NCBI GenBank assembly: GCA_031270805.1
Contig: JAISWK010000183.1
Span: 1 to 36,599, forward strand
Reading direction: 5' to 3'
Length of the DNA stretch: 36,599 nucleotides
From: Gracilibacteraceae bacterium
GTDB lineage: Bacteria > Bacillota > Desulfitobacteriia > Desulfitobacteriales > Syntrophobotulaceae
The notes below the pieces were generated by a model, which was not told where the DNA came from, did no database searches, and saw nothing but the letters and a program-made list of their open reading frames with translations. Shown in pieces: positions 1 to 7,942 of the stretch. Within the stretch, counting starts at the first letter, position 1; the number at the start of each line of letters is the position of its first letter. Both the position numbers and the translations under genes were made by a program.

Positions 1-22
1 GGCACCCCCGGGGTTTGGTTGG

Positions 23-80
23 GGCGCGCTTTGCGCGCCGGTGTCCCCATTTTTGTTATGCGGGCGCGCAATGCGCGCCC
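23..80. repeat. Two GC-rich intergenic palindromes
   Basis: Two near-identical short hairpins sit in the gene-free left end. GGCGCGC-ttt-GCGCGCC spans 23-39 (7-bp stem). GGGCGCGC-aat-GCGCGCCC spans 62-80 (8-bp stem). Neither is followed by a T-run on either strand, so they do not look like classic terminators. Their similarity and spacing fit a dispersed palindromic intergenic repeat, although only this one pair is present here. They lie downstream of the DUF2149-like gene, at the end of the minus-strand gene run. Nothing else is recognisable in 1-167. Confidence 0.5.
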
Positions 81-167
81 CTACGACTCCCTTTCTCACA
101 CAGTCTGACGGCCTGGTTATTTAATTAATGATCTATTTTATCTATCTTGCGCAGAATGACAGGGGGA

Positions 168-425
168 TCATTTATTATCCGCCGGCATAACGGCATATGC
201 CTTGCCGGTCTCAGGGTCCACATAGACATAGCCGCTCTCAACCAGACCGCTGTCCGCACCGCTTGCCGGTTCACCAAAACTCACATGGTAATACATAATA
301 ATAGAGAGCATGAGTCCGCAAATAAAAACAAGCATCAAATCCGCTAAATTGGCTACGCCTTCCGCCGGGTCGATCTCTTCCCGGCGCAGCCGGCGCGGTC
401 GCCGGCTGCGTAAACGAGTTTCCAA
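168..425 (-). CDS. DUF2149-like small membrane protein
   Basis: This 85-residue protein has a very basic N-terminus (Arg-rich, residues 4-15), then an acidic DP-x-EG-x-NLAD segment and one predicted membrane helix at about residues 27-46. A short soluble tail follows. The NLAD-hydrophobic pattern after DPAEG resembles DUF2149 proteins, which recall the ExbD/TolR topology. The only in-frame start after the upstream stop is a TTG with GGGGGA about 7 nt upstream. It lies 12 bp downstream of the ThiF-like gene, so it is probably co-transcribed with tupA and thiF. Its function is unknown. The family call rests on pattern recognition of a short sequence, so it is moderate. Confidence 0.6.
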   Translation of the reverse strand: METRLRSRRPRRLRREEIDPAEGVANLADLMLVFICGLMLSIIMYYHVSFGEPASGADSGLVESGYVYVDPETGKAYAVMPADNK

Positions 426-437
426 GCCCGAATCCCC

Positions 438-1448
438 CTACATCCCTATATACTCTGAGTAAACCGACTTGGCGGCGTTCTCGTCCGTGACGCCTTCGAT
501 GAGGGCCCGGCCGTCGGGAAAAAGCTTGAAGCGCGCCGCCGCTGAGGCAAAACTGAGAAGGAAGCGGCTCTGCTTCACTTCCCCCAAGGGGCGCAGCCGC
601 TCGGCCAGGGCGGCCAAGTCGCAGTCCGCCTGGCCGGCCGGCACGATCTGGATAGCGTCCTGGCCGCAGAGAGTGGTGCTGTAGGCCCCGCTTTCCCGGC
701 CCAGGTACTCGTATTCCCCCCGGGCGCAAACCGGGCAGGACGGATTTTTGGAGATTTTGACGAAATGAACCCGGTTTGTCCAGAGATCCAAGGTCATGTA
801 GTCGCGGCAGGGCTCGGCCTGGATGAGGATCTTCAAAGCCTCCCCCGCTTCGTAGTTGGCGACGGCGCCGGTCACGGCGTTCAGCGCGCCTACCGTGCTG
901 CAGGTGGGATAGGAACCGGCCGGGGGCGCGGCGGGCGCCAGGCAGCGGAAACAGGGACCCCCGGGCAAGATGTTCAGGGAGGCCCCGGCCGAGCCGGTGG
1001 CGCCGCCATAGACCCAGGGCAGCCCCAGCTTGTGGCAGGCCTCATTCAAGATATAGCGAACTTCAAAGTTGTCCGAACCGTCCACTACCAGGTCCAGACC
1101 CGCCAGCAGGCGTTCGGCGTTGCCGGAGTTAAAATCGGCAACCACCGGCTCCAGCTTGATTTCAGAGTTCACCGCCCGGAGATGCTCCACCGCCGCCACT
1201 GCTTTTGGCTGTTGCTGTCTCACGTCTTCTTCGGTGTAAAGAATCTGGCGCTGCAAGTTGGTGATCTCGCAGTAGTCCCGGTCGATCAGGCGCAGATAGC
1301 CGACTCCGGCCCGGGCCAGAGCATTCGCAATCACAGAGCCCAGCGCGCCAAGGCCGACGACGGCTACCCGGGAGGAAAGAAGTTTTTCCTGCCCGGGCCG
1401 CCCGATGCCGCGAAAGGAGACCTGGCGGGCATAGCGGTCAGTATTCAT
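438..1448 (-). CDS. ThiF/MoeB/HesA-family adenylyltransferase with a non-rhodanese C-terminal domain
   Basis: This is an E1-like enzyme that adenylates the C-terminal Gly-Gly of a MoaD/ThiS sulfur carrier. Visible motifs in its 336 residues are the nucleotide-binding GLGALGS (33-39), D56-R-D, NLQRQ (64-68), DGSDNF (123-128), the zinc pairs CxxC at 166-169 and 238-241, and Cys183 in PTCSTVGAL at the usual catalytic-cysteine position. After about residue 260 comes a roughly 75-residue C-terminal domain that does not look like the rhodanese domain of MOCS3-type proteins. The ATG overlaps the tupA stop by four bases (ATGA), indicating translational coupling. Its likely partner is the MoaD-like protein at 9137-9394, and the likely product is the tungsten-pterin cofactor of the AOR. 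The link to tungstate uptake supports this assignment. Confidence 0.85.
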   Translation of the reverse strand: MNTDRYARQVSFRGIGRPGQEKLLSSRVAVVGLGALGSVIANALARAGVGYLRLIDRDYCEITNLQRQILYTEEDVRQQQPKAVAAVEHLRAVNSEIKLEPVVADFNSGNAERLLAGLDLVVDGSDNFEVRYILNEACHKLGLPWVYGGATGSAGASLNILPGGPCFRCLAPAAPPAGSYPTCSTVGALNAVTGAVANYEAGEALKILIQAEPCRDYMTLDLWTNRVHFVKISKNPSCPVCARGEYEYLGRESGAYSTTLCGQDAIQIVPAGQADCDLAALAERLRPLGEVKQSRFLLSFASAAARFKLFPDGRALIEGVTDENAAKSVYSEYIGM

Positions 1449-2338
1449 TGCGGATTTGTCATGTCCGTGAAGAACAAGGCTTCCCCGTATTCAGCGATTC
1501 CATACTGGGCGATCAGGCCCAGGGCTTTCTCCGAGGTGATCCATTCCGCAAAGGCAGTGGCGCCGTCAATATTTGTGTCCGGCCACTTGTCCGGAGAAAT
1601 GAGCAATACCGAGTAGGTATTCTTCATCTCATCCGAACGCTCCAAGAGAAGCGTCAACTGGCCGCGCGCCTCATGGGCCAGGTAGGTAGCTTTGTCGGTC
1701 AGCAGGTAGGCCTGCTTCTCGGCCGCCAGGTTGAGACAAGCGCCCATGCCGGCGCCGGCGGAGACGTACCAGCTATCCGCAGCGGGATCGGGAGTGCCAC
1801 CGGCGGCGTCCCATATCTTTTTCTCCGCGTTGTGGGTGCCGCTGTCGTCGCCCCGGGAGATAAAGTCAAAGCCGCCGGCGGCAATCTGCCGGAAGGCTTC
1901 GGTGGCCGTGGCGGCGCTGCCTACGCCGGCCGGGTCCTCAGCGGGCCCGACGATAACAAAGTAGTTGTACATGAACGGGATGCGCTCGGGGGCAAAGCCT
2001 TCGGCGACGAAAGTTTCCTCCGCCGCCTTGGAATGCACGAGCAAAGCGTCGGCGTCGCCGGTGCGTCCCTTCTCAATCGCGGCCCCGCTGCCGGCGGAGG
2101 TGATCTCCAGGGTGTAGCCCGTGTCGGCCTCAAAGGCGGGTTGCAAGTAAGGAAGCAAACCGGAGTCGTTGACCGAGGTCGTCGTCGAGAGGCGAATGAC
2201 CGGATTGGCCGGAGCGGCTGGAGCGGCTGGAGTGGCTGGAGTTGTCGGAGTGGCCGGAGCGGCCGGAGCTGCGGGCTGGCAGGCGGTCAGACTCAATGCC
2301 AGCAGAATCAGGAACAAAGTGAGCAGACACTTTTTCAT
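1445..2338 (-). CDS. tupA: Tungstate ABC transporter substrate-binding lipoprotein
   Basis: This 297-residue lipoprotein has a signal peptide with lipobox LTAC (Cys20) and an Ala/Pro/Thr linker (about 21-45). A periplasmic-binding-protein domain of the TupA/WtpA type follows. Diagnostic segments are LSTTTSVNDSGLL, FISRGDDSGTHNAEKKIW and YVSAGAGMG, which in this family surround the oxyanion. It captures tungstate (or molybdate) outside the membrane. The ATG follows GGAGAG with good spacing. The permease (TupB) and ATPase (TupC) are not in this window, so the gene is an orphan binding protein here, co-transcribed with thiF. Its presence beside cofactor genes fits supply of tungsten to the AOR at 9418-11373. 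Tungstate rather than molybdate is inferred from family and context. Confidence 0.88.
   Translation of the reverse strand: MKKCLLTLFLILLALSLTACQPAAPAAPATPTTPATPAAPAAPANPVIRLSTTTSVNDSGLLPYLQPAFEADTGYTLEITSAGSGAAIEKGRTGDADALLVHSKAAEETFVAEGFAPERIPFMYNYFVIVGPAEDPAGVGSAATATEAFRQIAAGGFDFISRGDDSGTHNAEKKIWDAAGGTPDPAADSWYVSAGAGMGACLNLAAEKQAYLLTDKATYLAHEARGQLTLLLERSDEMKNTYSVLLISPDKWPDTNIDGATAFAEWITSEKALGLIAQYGIAEYGEALFFTDMTNPQ
2211..2273 (-). repeat. Seven 9-bp tandem units encoding the TupA Pro/Ala/Thr linker
   Basis: On the plus strand, seven consecutive 9-nt units resembling GGAGCGGCT run without interruption. On the coding (minus) strand they encode the low-complexity Pro-Ala-Ala/Thr tether between the lipidated cysteine and the binding domain. 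The length is a multiple of three, so unit gain or loss would keep the frame and only change tether length. Confidence 0.7.
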
Positions 2339-2541
2339 GAACTCTCCTTCTTTCTTCGTTTGTTTTCGTACAATACCGGGCCTTTATGTGGACTAACACA
2401 TAGTAGCATGAATTTCCATAAAAGAGAATAACCCCAAAATATAAAAAAAACCAGTTTTATCGTACTGACAGTGCAAAAAGATAGATCTACTTTGCCAATT
2501 CATCCGCCGTCTATAGGGGCGGGGGACTTCTTGTTATTCTG
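2339..2541. other. Intergenic region between the desulfurase gene and tupA
   Basis: This 203-bp gap is the longest within the minus-strand run 168-12950 and is AT-rich compared with its surroundings (about 2400-2470). It is the natural place for a promoter of tupA-thiF-DUF2149. I see several TATA-like hexamers on the minus strand but no convincingly spaced -35/-10 pair. I also see no clear terminator hairpin with a T-run behind the desulfurase gene. Confidence 0.4.
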
Positions 2542-3678
2542 TCAAGACAGCTCTCTGGCAATCCCGGCGACCGCCGTGACAAAAACTTCCAGTTCGGCTT
2601 CGGAGTTCAAGGGGCCGAGGCTGGCCCGTACGGTGCCGCCGGCCAGCGTGCCCAGGGTGCGATGAGCGTCGGGGGCGCAGTGCAGACCCGCTCTGACGGC
2701 GATGCCAAAGCTCTGGTCCAGGATGGCGGCCACATCAGCGGGAGGCGCCCCCGCAATCCGGAAGGATACCACGCCCGCTCGCTCCGGCCCCGGGGGCGGC
2801 CCATAAAGCTGCACGCCCCGGATATCGGCCAGTCCGGTCCATAAAATATTCGCCAACCGGGCTTCCTCGGCGGCGACAGCCGCCAGCCCCCTGCTCTGGA
2901 GGAAGCGGGCCCCCGCCGCCAGGCCCGCCAGGCCCGGGGTGTTGGCCGTACCGCTTTCGTAGCGATCCGGGAATATAGACGGCTGCGTTGCGCTTTCGGA
3001 AAAACTGCCCGTACCGCCGAAACGGAGAGGGCGCAGCTCAATCTCCGGGCCGGTGAAAAGAGCCCCGGTACCCTGGGGGCCGAGCAAGGCTTTGTGCCCC
3101 GGGAAAGCGAGCAGATCCACCCCGGCGGGGAGGGGACGGCAACCCGCCGATTGGGAAGCGTCCACCAGAAGCCGGATCCCGGCCGCCCGGGCCACGGCTT
3201 GAATCTCAGGCAGAGGGTTCACCGTCCCGGCCACATTGCTCACATGCGTGACGGCGATCAGGCGGGTGGCCGGGCGGATAGAGCGCTTGATTTCTTGGGG
3301 ATCGACGCCGTTGACCGGATCGGAAGGAACCTTGGTCACCGCCACGCCCGCTGTTTCCAGCGCCGCCAAAGGCCGGGTCAGGGAATTGTGGCCCAAAGAG
3401 TCCGTCACCACATGATCGCCGGGCTGGAGAAAGCCAAACAAGGCCAGATTCAAAGCGTCAGTGGCGTTCAGGGTGAAGACCAGGCGCTCCGGGTGGGACA
3501 AGTCCAGGAGGGAAGCCACCGCCAGCCGGGCGTCTTCCACCACCCGGCCCGCCGCCAGGGAAAGAGCGTGGCCGCTGCGCCCGGGGTTCCCGGCCTGCTC
3601 CCGCCCCGCCTTGTCTATGGCCGCATACACGGCTTCCGGTTTCGGCCAGCTTGTCGCTGCGTTATCAAGATAAATCAA
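2542..3678 (-). CDS. Class V aminotransferase / cysteine desulfurase family protein
   Basis: This is a PLP enzyme of the cysteine desulfurase fold, 378 residues from the chosen start. It begins IYLDNAATSWPKP and carries the GNPGRSGH segment. The PLP lysine is in FPGHKALLGPQGTG (Lys196) and the candidate persulfide cysteine is in AGLHCAPDAHRTLG (Cys334). This matches the SufS-like subgroup with the NAATSWPKP signature. A longer reading starts at a TTG at 3705, but AAGGAG lies 7 nt before the TTG at 3678, which also puts the first strand at the family's usual position, so I chose 3678. It lies 23 bp after the PucR-like gene. Its probable role is to supply sulfur to the MoaD/ThiF system or to Fe-S clusters. 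The target is inferred. Confidence 0.85.
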   Translation of the reverse strand: MIYLDNAATSWPKPEAVYAAIDKAGREQAGNPGRSGHALSLAAGRVVEDARLAVASLLDLSHPERLVFTLNATDALNLALFGFLQPGDHVVTDSLGHNSLTRPLAALETAGVAVTKVPSDPVNGVDPQEIKRSIRPATRLIAVTHVSNVAGTVNPLPEIQAVARAAGIRLLVDASQSAGCRPLPAGVDLLAFPGHKALLGPQGTGALFTGPEIELRPLRFGGTGSFSESATQPSIFPDRYESGTANTPGLAGLAAGARFLQSRGLAAVAAEEARLANILWTGLADIRGVQLYGPPPGPERAGVVSFRIAGAPPADVAAILDQSFGIAVRAGLHCAPDAHRTLGTLAGGTVRASLGPLNSEAELEVFVTAVAGIARELS

Positions 3679-3701
3679 CTCTTTACTCCTTCGCTTTATG
3701 C

Positions 3702-4796
3702 TCAATGAACGCCGCCGCCCTCCATGAGCGCGAGAATAGCGGCGGAGATCAGGACGCTGAAACGGGCTTCGGACTCAAAGACCGACTCCCCGATGAGCGC
3801 CCTGATCTTGTTCAAACGGTAGGACACCGAGCTGCTGCACACGTGGAGCTTTTGCCGGGTACGGGAATAACTTTTGTCCTGGGACAGGTAGACGAAGAGG
3901 GTGCGCAGGAGATCCCGATCCAGCTCATGCAGCATCTCAATATCGGGCCGCACGAAGGCGCGATAGCCAAAGGCGTCAATGATGATCCGGGCCAAATGGC
4001 TCAGCATATAGTTCTCATAAAAGGCCAGCGGATAGTCGGAATCTGCCTCGGAACAGTGCGCGGCGGTGAAACTTGCCTGGGTATAAAGGTCCGGCAAAAT
4101 ATCAAAATCCGCCGCGGGGAATGAACAGCCGCCGATGCACCCGCTCTGGCGCAGGTAGTGGCGGAAAGATTGTTGTACGACCGGATCGGAAAGATCCCGG
4201 CTGTACGCCCTGGAATTGACGACGGCTACGACGGCGCCGCCCAGTTCCGCGAAGCGGGCGTCGAGCTGCGGGGAGAGGCAGAGCCGCAGACCATTCAGAT
4301 CAGCGCCCTGTCCGGCCGGCGGCTTGACCACGGCGACCTGGTAACGATCCTGGCGCAACCAGCCGAGTCGGCTCAACCCGGCGGCCATCTCCGCTCCGAA
4401 TTGATTATGCCGGTGAAGCGCCGCCGTAAGGAACACCTCCGCCGGATCACGCGCCGCGCTTGTCCCGTGGGAATTCAGCGACTCCGCCAAGCGGAGCAGA
4501 CCGACGACAGTGCGGCGCACATCCTCCGGCCGGGCGGCGCCGGGCGGCAGCCAGAGACTTACCGGCAGGGCGGGAAAACGCGCCGGCTCACCGAGCAGGA
4601 ACAGGCGGAGGTCGGCCGTGGGCGGCACAAAAGCCGCCTGGGTCTCATCGACGACGTAGAGGCAACCCGGCTGCGGCGGCCGGGCCTGGTCAAAGAGGCA
4701 GCAGTCAAAGACCGCGCCGCCCTTATCGTCACTGACTGTAAGCTGCGGAAAAAAACTACGGAGACTGTCCCCCAGAATCGAAATTGGTATAGACAT
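3702..4796 (-). CDS. PucR/CdaR-type transcriptional regulator (C-terminal HTH_30)
   Basis: The last ~65 of 364 residues carry the PucR-type helix-turn-helix: LRTLFVYLSQDKSYSRTRQKLHV followed by SSSVSYRLNKIRALIG. The N-terminal 300 residues have no clear sensor motif and show the loose alpha/beta look of the middle region in this family. The open frame extends further upstream, but that extension only antisenses etfA. The ATG at 4796 has GGGGAGG seven bases before it and gives a sensible start. It sits 32 bp after etfA and 23 bp before the desulfurase gene, inside the operon, so it may regulate the alcohol/aldehyde/ETF block. Its ligand is unknown. Confidence 0.8.
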   Translation of the reverse strand: MSIPISILGDSLRSFFPQLTVSDDKGGAVFDCCLFDQARPPQPGCLYVVDETQAAFVPPTADLRLFLLGEPARFPALPVSLWLPPGAARPEDVRRTVVGLLRLAESLNSHGTSAARDPAEVFLTAALHRHNQFGAEMAAGLSRLGWLRQDRYQVAVVKPPAGQGADLNGLRLCLSPQLDARFAELGGAVVAVVNSRAYSRDLSDPVVQQSFRHYLRQSGCIGGCSFPAADFDILPDLYTQASFTAAHCSEADSDYPLAFYENYMLSHLARIIIDAFGYRAFVRPDIEMLHELDRDLLRTLFVYLSQDKSYSRTRQKLHVCSSSVSYRLNKIRALIGESVFESEARFSVLISAAILALMEGGGVH

Positions 4797-4828
4797 TCTC
4801 GCCTCCCCTGCGCCACTGAGCCTTAGGG

Positions 4829-5755
4829 CTATGATTTTTGCAAGATATTGGTGAGGGCCGGGGCGACTTTGTATAAATCGCCGATGAGGCCATAGTCGCA
4901 TTGCTTGAATATGGGGGCGTTCTTGTCCTTGTTGACGGCGACGATGACCCTGGCCCCGGCCACCCCGACCATGTGCTGCACCTGGCCGGACACGCCGAAG
5001 GCCCAATAGACGTCCGGCTTGATCATCGCGCCGGTGACGCCGATGTAGCGTTCCTTCGCCATCCAGTTTTCGCCTTCGGCCACGGGGCGCGTGCAGCCTA
5101 TTTCGGCCCCCAGGGCCCGGGCCAGGTCCCCGATGAGGGCCAAATCATCCTGCCGGGCCAGACCGCGCCCGACCCCTACCACCTGCTTGGCCGCGCCCAG
5201 GTTGACCTTTTCTGTTTCCACCTGGCGGCGTTCCACCAGGGTCGCGCCGGAAGAAACCGGTTTTGACTCCTGCACGGCCACCGGCGCCTTGCCCCCGGCT
5301 GCCTCCGCCGCAAAAAAACCGCCGCCGATCATGAGCATAGCGAGCCCGGTCGCTTTTTGCGCGCGCACTGCCGCGCCGCCGAACATCAGGGCCTCGACCA
5401 GCAATTTTCCCTCGACCAGAGCGCAAGACTCAAGATTCGCCATGATCGCCGTTCCCATCCTGGCCGCAATCCGCCCCGCGAGCGCCCTGGCGCGGCGGCT
5501 GTCGCGGACGAACAGAGCATCCGGCTGCTCCGCCAGCAGCAAGGCGCTGACCGGGGCCGTGAAGTCCTCAAAAAGATCGGTTGCCCCCCGGGGCCAATAA
5601 TAAACCTGGTCCGGACCGGCGCCGGAGGCCTGTTCCGCGTCCGCCGCGCTGCCGATGACGACGGCGCTTACTTTTTGCCCGTATTGCCGCGCCCCGGCAC
5701 AGAGTTCCGGCAGGTTTTCCGCCTTCTCGCTTAAAATCCAGATATTCGCCAGCAT
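4829..5755 (-). CDS. etfA: Electron transfer flavoprotein, alpha subunit
   Basis: This 308-residue protein matches EtfA/FixB. Its C-terminal FAD domain (about 190-300) shows GRGLARQDDLALIGDLARAL, the conserved Arg of the TRP segment, GVTG, AFGVSGQVQHMVG, VAVNKDKNAPIFKQCDYG and GDLYKVAPAL. It binds FAD and, with EtfB, passes electrons between acyl-CoA dehydrogenases and the membrane or ferredoxin/NAD systems. The start at 5755 (MLANIW) has GGGGG upstream and follows the etfB stop by 10 bp; an earlier in-frame start would overlap etfB by about 30 bp. The two acyl-CoA dehydrogenases at 14658-16916 are the obvious partners in this window. Bifurcating activity cannot be judged from the sequence by eye. 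Confidence 0.92.
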   Translation of the reverse strand: MLANIWILSEKAENLPELCAGARQYGQKVSAVVIGSAADAEQASGAGPDQVYYWPRGATDLFEDFTAPVSALLLAEQPDALFVRDSRRARALAGRIAARMGTAIMANLESCALVEGKLLVEALMFGGAAVRAQKATGLAMLMIGGGFFAAEAAGGKAPVAVQESKPVSSGATLVERRQVETEKVNLGAAKQVVGVGRGLARQDDLALIGDLARALGAEIGCTRPVAEGENWMAKERYIGVTGAMIKPDVYWAFGVSGQVQHMVGVAGARVIVAVNKDKNAPIFKQCDYGLIGDLYKVAPALTNILQKS

Positions 5756-5765
5756 ATTATCCCCC

Positions 5766-6530
5766 TTACCGACCAAGCTCTTTTTGCAAATGCCCAACCA
5801 ACTCCGCCACCTTGTCCGCGCTATCCCCTTCGATCAGGACGCATTGCCGCGGCGTCGGCTTCGGGGCCAAGGTGGAAATTACTTCCAGAGTCTGCTCCGC
5901 CTTAATCTCCAGCGGAAGCACCGCAACCGGTTTTTTGCCCGCGTTCAGGATGTCCTTCATGCCGGGGATCCGGGGGCGGTTGATGTCGGTGGTCACAGTG
6001 AGTACCGCCGGGAGCGGCAGGTCGAGAACCTCCGCTTCCGCCTCCAGCCTACGCTCTATCCTGATTCGCCCGTCTTGGGGCGTGATCCGGCTTACGGCGT
6101 TGAAGGCCGGAAGGCCCAGCAATTCGCCCAGCTGCTGCCCCACCTGCTGCCCGTAGACGTCGGCCGAACCCTCGCCGCAAAGCACCAGGTCGCAGTCCGG
6201 CTGCCAAGAGCGAATCGCGGCGGCCAGGGCGCAGGCGGTCTGATGCGGATCCGCGTCTTTGAGCTCTGGGGCGATAACCAGCCCCAGAGCTTCGGCCCCG
6301 CGCGAGAGGATACCTTTGCGCAGCTTGCCGTTCTCCAGCTCCGCGGCCCCCACGCTCAAAACCAGCAGTTGCCCGCCCGTCGCGGCGGCGAGCTGGGCCC
6401 CCGCCTCGACCGCGTTCAGATCATACTGGCCGATTTTCCATTCCGCCCGGGCGTAAGATAGGCCGCGATCCGGGTCGACCAAAAAATCCTGTTCCTCGGG
6501 TACTATTTTATAACAGGCGATTATTTTCAA
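5766..6530 (-). CDS. etfB: Electron transfer flavoprotein, beta subunit
   Basis: This 254-residue EtfB/FixA-type subunit begins with KIIACYKIVPEEQDF. It carries YDLNAVEAGAQLA, an adenine-nucleotide-binding region with LVLCGEGSADVYGQQVGQQL, the ETF-beta signature-like segment around VTTDINRPRIPGMKDI, and a C-terminal arm. It forms the heterodimer with EtfA that accepts electrons from acyl-CoA dehydrogenases. The start is TTG, supported by GGAGG six bases upstream. It is separated by 10 bp from etfA and 39 bp from the small upstream gene, consistent with one transcript. Confidence 0.92.
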   Translation of the reverse strand: MKIIACYKIVPEEQDFLVDPDRGLSYARAEWKIGQYDLNAVEAGAQLAAATGGQLLVLSVGAAELENGKLRKGILSRGAEALGLVIAPELKDADPHQTACALAAAIRSWQPDCDLVLCGEGSADVYGQQVGQQLGELLGLPAFNAVSRITPQDGRIRIERRLEAEAEVLDLPLPAVLTVTTDINRPRIPGMKDILNAGKKPVAVLPLEIKAEQTLEVISTLAPKPTPRQCVLIEGDSADKVAELVGHLQKELGR

Positions 6531-6569
6531 AACTTACCTCCTACTCGGCTCTGGGGCGGATAAATGAAA

Positions 6570-6782
6570 CTATCTTCCCGCCTGCGCCAGCAACTCGGCC
6601 CGCGGCCGGGCGGTGGTACGGGCTATGCGCTCCAGCACCTCCTCCGGGAGACCGGCAAAGATAATCCCGGCGCGATGAAGGAGGCGGCAAAGATCCGCCT
6701 CGCTGCCGTCGTACCGGGAGAGCAGGTAATCCAATTCCATGTCCGCCGGCACCGGGTCATGGGTATGGCAGAGTTCGCACAT
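6570..6782 (-). CDS. Small CxxCH protein of unknown function
   Basis: This 70-residue protein starts MCELCHTHDP, so it has an N-terminal CxxCH pair, and then two or three predicted helices rich in Leu, Arg and Glu. The part DLCRLLHRAGIIFAGLPEEV and the following LERIA resemble the N-terminal helical bundle of NuoE-type subunits (Gly-x-LPEEVLE-x-IA), but there is no thioredoxin-like [2Fe-2S] domain. A GGAGG lies 11 bases before the ATG. It lies between the SMP-30-like gene and etfB in the same direction, so it is probably part of this operon. The NuoE likeness is a weak inference. I do not assign a function. Confidence 0.6.
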   Translation of the reverse strand: MCELCHTHDPVPADMELDYLLSRYDGSEADLCRLLHRAGIIFAGLPEEVLERIARTTARPRAELLAQAGR

Positions 6783-6899
6783 TGTTCACTTTCCCTCCTT
6801 GAGAATCGCGCCGCAGGCAAAGCAACCCGGTTCCCCAGGCCGGATTACCTTGCCCCGCTGCGCTCACAACAACGAGTTCCGGGGTGGGCTGCCTGCGGT

Positions 6900-7913
6900 T
6901 CAGGCGGTGGGGCTGGTGTTGATGGCGATGCGCCAGATGGTGCTGGTGGAAGCTTCGCAGACGTACAAGTAACCCTCATGGAGGCACAGGTTGTCGGAGA
7001 GGAGGCCGGCTTCGGCCGGCAGACCGATCTTGCAAATTTCGTAACCCTTGCGGTCAATGACCACGACTTCGCCGGCTTCCAGGTGGGCCGCATAGACATT
7101 GCCGTCAGAGTCGCACTCCACACCGTCGGGACCGATGCCGCCGACAAGGCGCGCAAAGACCCGGGTACCCTCGTTGCCCACATATTTTTTGGTGGGGATG
7201 CAGATGATCTGGTTCTCAGCAAAACCGGCCACATACAGGTACATCCCGGTGGGATCCATCGTGATACCGTTCGGGTAGATCAGACCGGTCTCGATCTGCT
7301 CCAGCGTGGGCTCGGCCGCGCTGTAGTCGCAATAATACACCGCGCCGATCGGGTCGGTCAAGTAGGAGACGCCGGGGTCGGTGAAGTAGCAGCCGCCCTC
7401 CCCGTCCAGCACCAGGTCGTTCACGGCGTTAAACCGCTTGCCTTCGTAGCTGTTGAACAAGACCTCGAAGGTGTTGGTGGTCAGGTCGAACTTGATCAGG
7501 CCCTGGATCCGGTCCGTGATCAGCATGGTATTGTCGTCAATGAAACGGGCGCCGTTCGGCATGATGTCAGGGCTTTCGAACTGGGTCTGCACCGCGCCGT
7601 TTTCGTCCACGTAGTAGATGGCATGGCCGGCCACGTCGATGAACCACAGGCGGTTGGCGCTGTCAAAATTGACGCCTTCAATGAAGATGCCGCCCTCTTT
7701 GGTCGCGACTTTTTCCCATTGGGCTCCGGGAACCACGATTTCATCAATACTGTGTGAGGTGGCTCTGTCCGGTTTGATGGCAAACTCAGCCGCGGGCTCA
7801 GGCGCCGTAGCGCCGGCGGCCGGCGGCGGCGTGGTCTGGGCGGGCTGGCCGCAGGCCACCGAGGTCAGAAGTACGAGAAGCAGGAGAAGCGCCAGAATAC
7901 ATTTTCTTTTCAT
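6900..7913 (-). CDS. SMP-30/gluconolactonase-like exported lipoprotein
   Basis: This 337-residue protein has a lipoprotein signal (lipobox SVAC, Cys21), a Pro/Ala linker to about residue 45 and a six-bladed beta-propeller of the SMP-30/gluconolactonase type. The four positions that bind the divalent metal in this family appear present: Glu79 (FIEG), Asn165 (AVNDLVLD), Asn215 (YPNGITMDP) and Asp263 (GPDGVECDSDG). It would act outside the cytoplasmic membrane as a lactonase or other metal-dependent hydrolase, or as a binding protein. AGGAG lies upstream of the ATG. It lies 29 bp downstream of the zinc alcohol dehydrogenase. The substrate is unknown; an extracytoplasmic lactone or ester upstream of the alcohol/aldehyde pathway is a guess. 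Confidence 0.82.
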   Translation of the reverse strand: MKRKCILALLLLLVLLTSVACGQPAQTTPPPAAGATAPEPAAEFAIKPDRATSHSIDEIVVPGAQWEKVATKEGGIFIEGVNFDSANRLWFIDVAGHAIYYVDENGAVQTQFESPDIMPNGARFIDDNTMLITDRIQGLIKFDLTTNTFEVLFNSYEGKRFNAVNDLVLDGEGGCYFTDPGVSYLTDPIGAVYYCDYSAAEPTLEQIETGLIYPNGITMDPTGMYLYVAGFAENQIICIPTKKYVGNEGTRVFARLVGGIGPDGVECDSDGNVYAAHLEAGEVVVIDRKGYEICKIGLPAEAGLLSDNLCLHEGYLYVCEASTSTIWRIAINTSPTA

Positions 7914-7942
7914 GGTGACTCCTTTCTTTTTCCCTTGAGCGT

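Noticed and set aside
1448-2431. Long plus-strand open frames opposite tupA, etfAB, AOR, GlmE and GRE genes
   Set aside because: They are shadows of GC-rich genes: no ribosome sites, low-complexity or Arg/Gly-rich translations, and no family resemblance.
4797-5006. N-terminal extension of the PucR-like regulator
   Set aside because: It is the antisense-frame shadow of etfA and is Arg/Gln/Gly-rich. The ATG at 4796 has a good ribosome site.
6786-6863. Short minus-strand frame ending PGEPGCFACGAILKEGK, in frame through a TGA with the small CxxCH gene
   Set aside because: It looks like a zinc-ribbon end and raised the idea of UGA read-through (selenocysteine) into MCELCHTHDP. However, it has no start codon after an upstream TGA, the downstream gene has its own GGAGG, and I see no convincing SECIS hairpin. 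At most a remnant.
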